A stretch of DNA of 64,000 bases from Acetivibrio alkalicellulosi (lineage in GTDB: Bacteria; Bacillota; Clostridia; Acetivibrionales; Acetivibrionaceae), in contig VLTH01000001.1 in assembly GCA_008125075.1 (NCBI GenBank), forward strand, positions 403,497 through 467,496, written 5' to 3'. Made by a program: the position numbers and the translations under genes. A model generated the notes under the pieces. That model saw only the letters and a program-made list of their open reading frames with translations, did no database searches and had not been told where the DNA came from. Positions 60,921 to 64,000 of this stretch are shown piece by piece; the first letter of the stretch is position 1, and every line of letters starts with the position of its first letter.

Positions 60921-62000
60921 ATGAGAGTTGCAATAATAGGTGCAGGAGTAGCAGGTCTTACATGTGCCCATGAGCTTGAAAAACTGGGTATAACCCCAGT
61001 TATATTTGAAAGAAACAGCTTTATAGGAGATCAATATGGTCATATTAGTGCTTATTTGAACATACAGCACCGTCCTATAAAGGATTCACTAAAGTATTTC
61101 AACAAACATTTTGGCATAAGTATTACTCCTGTAAATACAATAAATAACCTTACTCACTATTCTCCTAATAAAAAGACAGTGATAAAAGGTAATTTTGGAT
61201 ATTTCATAAAAAGAGGCAGAGAAAAAGATTCATTATTCTCCCAGCTTCATTCTCAGCTAAATAAACCTGATATAAATTTTAATACTTTGGCAGATTATGA
61301 ACCTCTTTCAAAGGAGTTTGACTTTGTTGTTGCTGCCAACGGTACTGCCTCATTTACGAAAGAACTTGGGTGCTGGCATGAAACCATAAAAACATATGTA
61401 AAAGGGGGGACTATATTAGGAAACTTTGATCCAAATACATTAATAATGTGGATAAATAAGGACTATTGTAAAAATGGGTATGCTTACCTTACTCCTTACA
61501 ATGAAAAGAAAGCTTCTCTTATACTGGTTGTAAGCGAAATAAATTCTAATGAAGTAGATCACTTTTGGGAGCTTTTTTGGAATACTGAAAATTTTAACTA
61601 TACTATAATAGAAGAGTTCAAACAAGAACATGAAACAGGATATGCATATCCACATAAGGTGGGTAACATATACTTAGCAGGCAATGCAGGAGGCTCTATT
61701 GATCCTTTCTTAGGTTTTGGACAATTAAGCTCAATTACAATGGGAATTATGGCTGCAAGGTCTATGGTTTATGGCAAAGATTATGAAAAATTAATAAAGA
61801 AAGTGGTAATAAGACATAACCAGTGGATTTATGAAATGAGAAAGGCCTACAACAAGGCAGACAACAATATGTACGATATGATTGTCACAGGTATAGGACT
61901 TCCTGGCATTAAGCACCTTTTTTATCATACAAATTTTAATGTAATAAGATTTGGATATTTCTATTATAGATTAATGTCAAAATTAAAAGGAGATAACTAA
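60921..62000 (+). CDS. FAD-dependent oxidoreductase, geranylgeranyl-reductase-like (paralogue 3)
   Basis: 359 residues. IIGAGVAGLTCAHELEKLG is the FAD-binding start; GNAGGSIDPFLGFGQLSS is the C-terminal motif. It shares the layout of the two minus-strand paralogues (GNFGYFIKRGREKDSL matches GNLGYVLMRGMEQDSL). It is coupled to the 29-residue peptide and the CBO0543-type protein upstream, so this copy may work with membrane partners. Confidence 0.82.
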   Translation: MRVAIIGAGVAGLTCAHELEKLGITPVIFERNSFIGDQYGHISAYLNIQHRPIKDSLKYFNKHFGISITPVNTINNLTHYSPNKKTVIKGNFGYFIKRGREKDSLFSQLHSQLNKPDINFNTLADYEPLSKEFDFVVAANGTASFTKELGCWHETIKTYVKGGTILGNFDPNTLIMWINKDYCKNGYAYLTPYNEKKASLILVVSEINSNEVDHFWELFWNTENFNYTIIEEFKQEHETGYAYPHKVGNIYLAGNAGGSIDPFLGFGQLSSITMGIMAARSMVYGKDYEKLIKKVVIRHNQWIYEMRKAYNKADNNMYDMIVTGIGLPGIKHLFYHTNFNVIRFGYFYYRLMSKLKGDN

Positions 62001-62125
62001 GTATATATCTTCTTTTTATTACTTAGGATTTGACAAAAATATAACTTCAACTACTATTTAACTACAGGTCTTATTTGATGCCAATAGACTCGGGAAAAAT
62101 AAAAGTAATTATTTTTAGCTAATTC

Positions 62126-62596
62126 TCAGATAGTTTTAAATGAGTATTTCCTAGGGCTCATATATTTGTACAACACATAAATCCATAAGTAAGTGGCCAA
62201 ATAAGTAACTATAGACCAAGGCATAAGTTTCCAACCTGTAAATACAACAGTTTTAAATGCCAAACTTCCATACTCAAAAATAATCATTGCAACTATCCAC
62301 AAAAAAGTATATTTTAAAGCTTTTATTCCTTCTCTAGGCAGAAAAAGAACATAAATAACATTTAGTGCAGGATATAGTAGTATACCAGCTAAAACCATGT
62401 AGATAATGGAGTCTTGTCGATTAATGTAGTAATATAACTTATAATACTCTCCTAAAGTTATTTCATAAACCAACGAGTATGCTATTGTAGCAACAGCTAT
62501 TACAAAGCATCTAAAGTCAAGAGGTCTATAAAATGAGCATATTGCAAGTATTACTAATACAGCAGCTATAGATAAATAATAAAACATGTATTCCAT
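62126..62596 (-). CDS. CBO0543-like membrane protein (divergent)
   Basis: About 156 residues with five hydrophobic segments. I chose ATG at 62596 because AGGGTG lies six bases upstream; GTG 62605 is also in frame. FLPREGIKALKYTFLWIVAM and the C-terminal VTYLATYLWIYVLYKYMSP resemble the CBO0543 group. Convergent with paralogue 3. Function unknown. Confidence 0.65.
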   Translation of the reverse strand: MEYMFYYLSIAAVLVILAICSFYRPLDFRCFVIAVATIAYSLVYEITLGEYYKLYYYINRQDSIIYMVLAGILLYPALNVIYVLFLPREGIKALKYTFLWIVAMIIFEYGSLAFKTVVFTGWKLMPWSIVTYLATYLWIYVLYKYMSPRKYSFKTI

Positions 62597-62646
62597 TTTC
62601 ATCACCCTATCATATTATTATCAAAAAAACAAAAATTATAACAAAT

Positions 62647-63723
62647 TCAACTCTTACTTCTGAAGATAGACACTAAAAGAAGCAGACTTGGTAATATAAA
62701 AGCAATAGAAAAAGAGTATAAAGGAAAAATAAAGTTTAAAAAATAAATAGCTTCAATAATATTTCTTGAACAAACCATAGAAGATGTTATTACCAAGAGA
62801 CCTCCAGGTACTATTAACCCTTTATAGGATTTTATATTTAAAAGCTGTGCCAAGCCCGTTATAAACACATAAAAAAATAATGAAATTTTTATAAAAATGC
62901 CACCTGCCCATACACCCATGATAGTTATATCAACACCTCTAAAGTATGCTCCGAAGCTTGCATACCTTACAAATTCAAGAGCTGGTAGCATAAAATTCTT
63001 AGCCGCAGATCCAAATAAAGCTATTGTCAAAACACCTATCATAAGTCCCATCCCAAGTATTACAATTGAGGCTGTTATAATACTTCTTATTTTGTTTTTT
63101 TTCTTTATAAAAGGAATAAGCTGAAGGATAATAACAGTTTCAATGAGCCATGCTTGTATAAGAATCCCTCCTCTTAAAGAAGGTATAATACCATCATACA
63201 TCACAGGAAGAAAATAATTAAAATTTAGTTCTCCTATATTTAATAATGATACGCCTACTAATACAATAATTCCTATAGGTAAAAGAATTTCGTTTATGCG
63301 GGAAATTACTTCTATTCCTTTACCAAGTGCATATGCAGCAAGTAGTATAACTAATACTATAAATACTATTATTGGCGTGTCTGGATTAAAAGAAATAACG
63401 AAAATTTCACCCATGCTTCTTGTTATAAAAATAGTCACCAAAAAGCTGTAATATATAAAAATAAATCCTACTAGTTTACCCAATGGTTTTCCAAGTATGT
63501 CACAGGAGTACTCTACCAGTGTCTTATCCGGGTACCTAAGCCCTAATGTGACAAAAATATTAACAATAATAATAGATGAAATGGTACCTATTATTACAGA
63601 AATCCAGGAATCTCTTCCTGCCTGTTGAGCAACATAGGCAGGTAAAAACACATCGGCAGTTGCAATACCCAATGTTACAAGCAAAAACAAAAGTTGTAGT
63701 GATGATATTTTTTCCTCTTTCAC
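62647..63723 (-). CDS. gerB: GerB-type germination receptor subunit B (spore permease)
   Basis: 358 residues with ten membrane helices, amino-acid-permease-like. SSLQLLFLLVTLGIATADVFLP is the standard GerAB start, given here as QLLFLLVTLGIATAD. GTG start with GGAGG seven bases before it. It is the binding subunit for germinants. Unusually it is not in the A-C-D operon at 54327-57401 but 5 kb away on the opposite strand; it could pair with those genes or be a stand-alone B. Confidence 0.92.
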   Translation of the reverse strand: MKEEKISSLQLLFLLVTLGIATADVFLPAYVAQQAGRDSWISVIIGTISSIIIVNIFVTLGLRYPDKTLVEYSCDILGKPLGKLVGFIFIYYSFLVTIFITRSMGEIFVISFNPDTPIIVFIVLVILLAAYALGKGIEVISRINEILLPIGIIVLVGVSLLNIGELNFNYFLPVMYDGIIPSLRGGILIQAWLIETVIILQLIPFIKKKNKIRSIITASIVILGMGLMIGVLTIALFGSAAKNFMLPALEFVRYASFGAYFRGVDITIMGVWAGGIFIKISLFFYVFITGLAQLLNIKSYKGLIVPGGLLVITSSMVCSRNIIEAIYFLNFIFPLYSFSIAFILPSLLLLVSIFRSKS

Positions 63724-63735
63724 TGATGTACCTCC

Positions 63736-63797
63736 GAAGCACGGGGACGGTTCTCCTGCTTCCCCCCAAGGAAGCAGGAGAACCGTCCCTGTGCTTC
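63736..63797. repeat. REP-like GC-rich palindrome
   Basis: A 28-bp stem with one G-U pair (63736-63763 with 63770-63797) around a 6-base loop, containing GGGACGGTTCTCC. It is much more GC-rich than its surroundings and has no T-run. The GGGACGGTTCT motif is familiar from repeated palindromes in Firmicutes linked to REP-associated transposases. It lies between gerB and the next gene. Confidence 0.65.
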
Positions 63798-63922
63798 CTT
63801 CTATGTAATATTAATTACTGTTATTATGTGCATTTGGATAGTCATGTATTCAGTCATATAAAAACGTAAAAAAATTTAATAATTGCTGATATAATTTGAA
63901 ATAATAACAAGAGGTGATGCAT

Positions 63923-64000
63923 ATGGAATGGATTATACGTTTTACTGCTGTTTGGATATTATTATTATTGCTAATTGACTGGAGCGAGTTTAAGATAAAT
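63923..64000 (+). CDS. CBO0543-type membrane protein, 5' end only (cut by window edge)
   Basis: Starts MEWIIRFTAVWILLLLLIDW and continues SEFKIN to the edge of the window. It matches the N-terminus of the protein at 60379. AAGAGGTGAT precedes the ATG. Confidence 0.65.
   Translation, partial: MEWIIRFTAVWILLLLLIDWSEFKIN

Overview
The window is AT-rich DNA from an anaerobic, spore-forming Firmicute of the Clostridium type. The evidence is a GerA-type germination receptor, a T-box leader, strong AGGAGG-type ribosome binding sites, dockerin-tagged glycoside hydrolases (so a cellulosome), ferredoxin-type redox modules and many TetR/MarR/XRE regulators. I saw no rRNA or tRNA gene and cannot name the species. 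All assignments come from reading the sequence; no search was run.

1-15 kb: a nitrogenase-like locus. NifH-, NifD- and NifK-like proteins keep every iron-sulphur cysteine I looked for. The D subunit appears to have Tyr where nitrogenase has the cofactor His. A small cysteine-rich protein, a class III aminotransferase, a DapA-type aldolase, a stand-alone NifB, a MarR regulator and a class IV aminotransferase follow. No NifE, N, V, S, U or X is present. Next comes a molybdenum-cofactor cluster (moeA, mobB, moaA, moaC, MOSC, mogA, mobA) in which the molybdate permease modB is broken and moaD/moaE are absent.

15-33 kb: a T-box-controlled second-type methionyl-tRNA synthetase; decayed GTPase and DJ-1/PfpI genes; membrane proteins; an RsbU-like phosphatase; a half-length ferritin-like protein; an ABC-F ribosome-protection gene behind a consensus promoter and a clear attenuator; a methyltransferase; a TetR/hydrolase pair with a large operator; an XRE regulator with a membrane partner; an ABC exporter; an acyltransferase; and a nucleotidyltransferase gene split by a 110-bp structured repeat.

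33-42.4 kb: a TetR regulator and nine genes: glutamine-synthetase-like, three split glutamate-synthase modules (N-methylglutamate synthase layout), a four-part flavin/iron-sulphur amine dehydrogenase and a RidA imine deaminase. Together they look like an anaerobic gamma-glutamyl-amine / N-alkylglutamate oxidation pathway feeding ferredoxin.

42.4-54 kb: mobile-element debris (a 198-bp MITE with a 9-bp target duplication, an IS200/IS605 remnant inside a sugar-binding-protein remnant, and pieces of a transposase-like protein). It surrounds a cellulosomal carbohydrate-sensing region: GH26-dockerin, an ECF sigma factor with a GH5-bearing anti-sigma factor whose catalytic acid/base Glu is Gln, and GH74-dockerin.

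54-64 kb: a germination-receptor locus with A, C and D subunits on one strand and B on the other, enclosing three related FAD oxidoreductases, two small helical proteins and several CBO0543-type membrane proteins. Three small repeat families recur across the window and are described separately.
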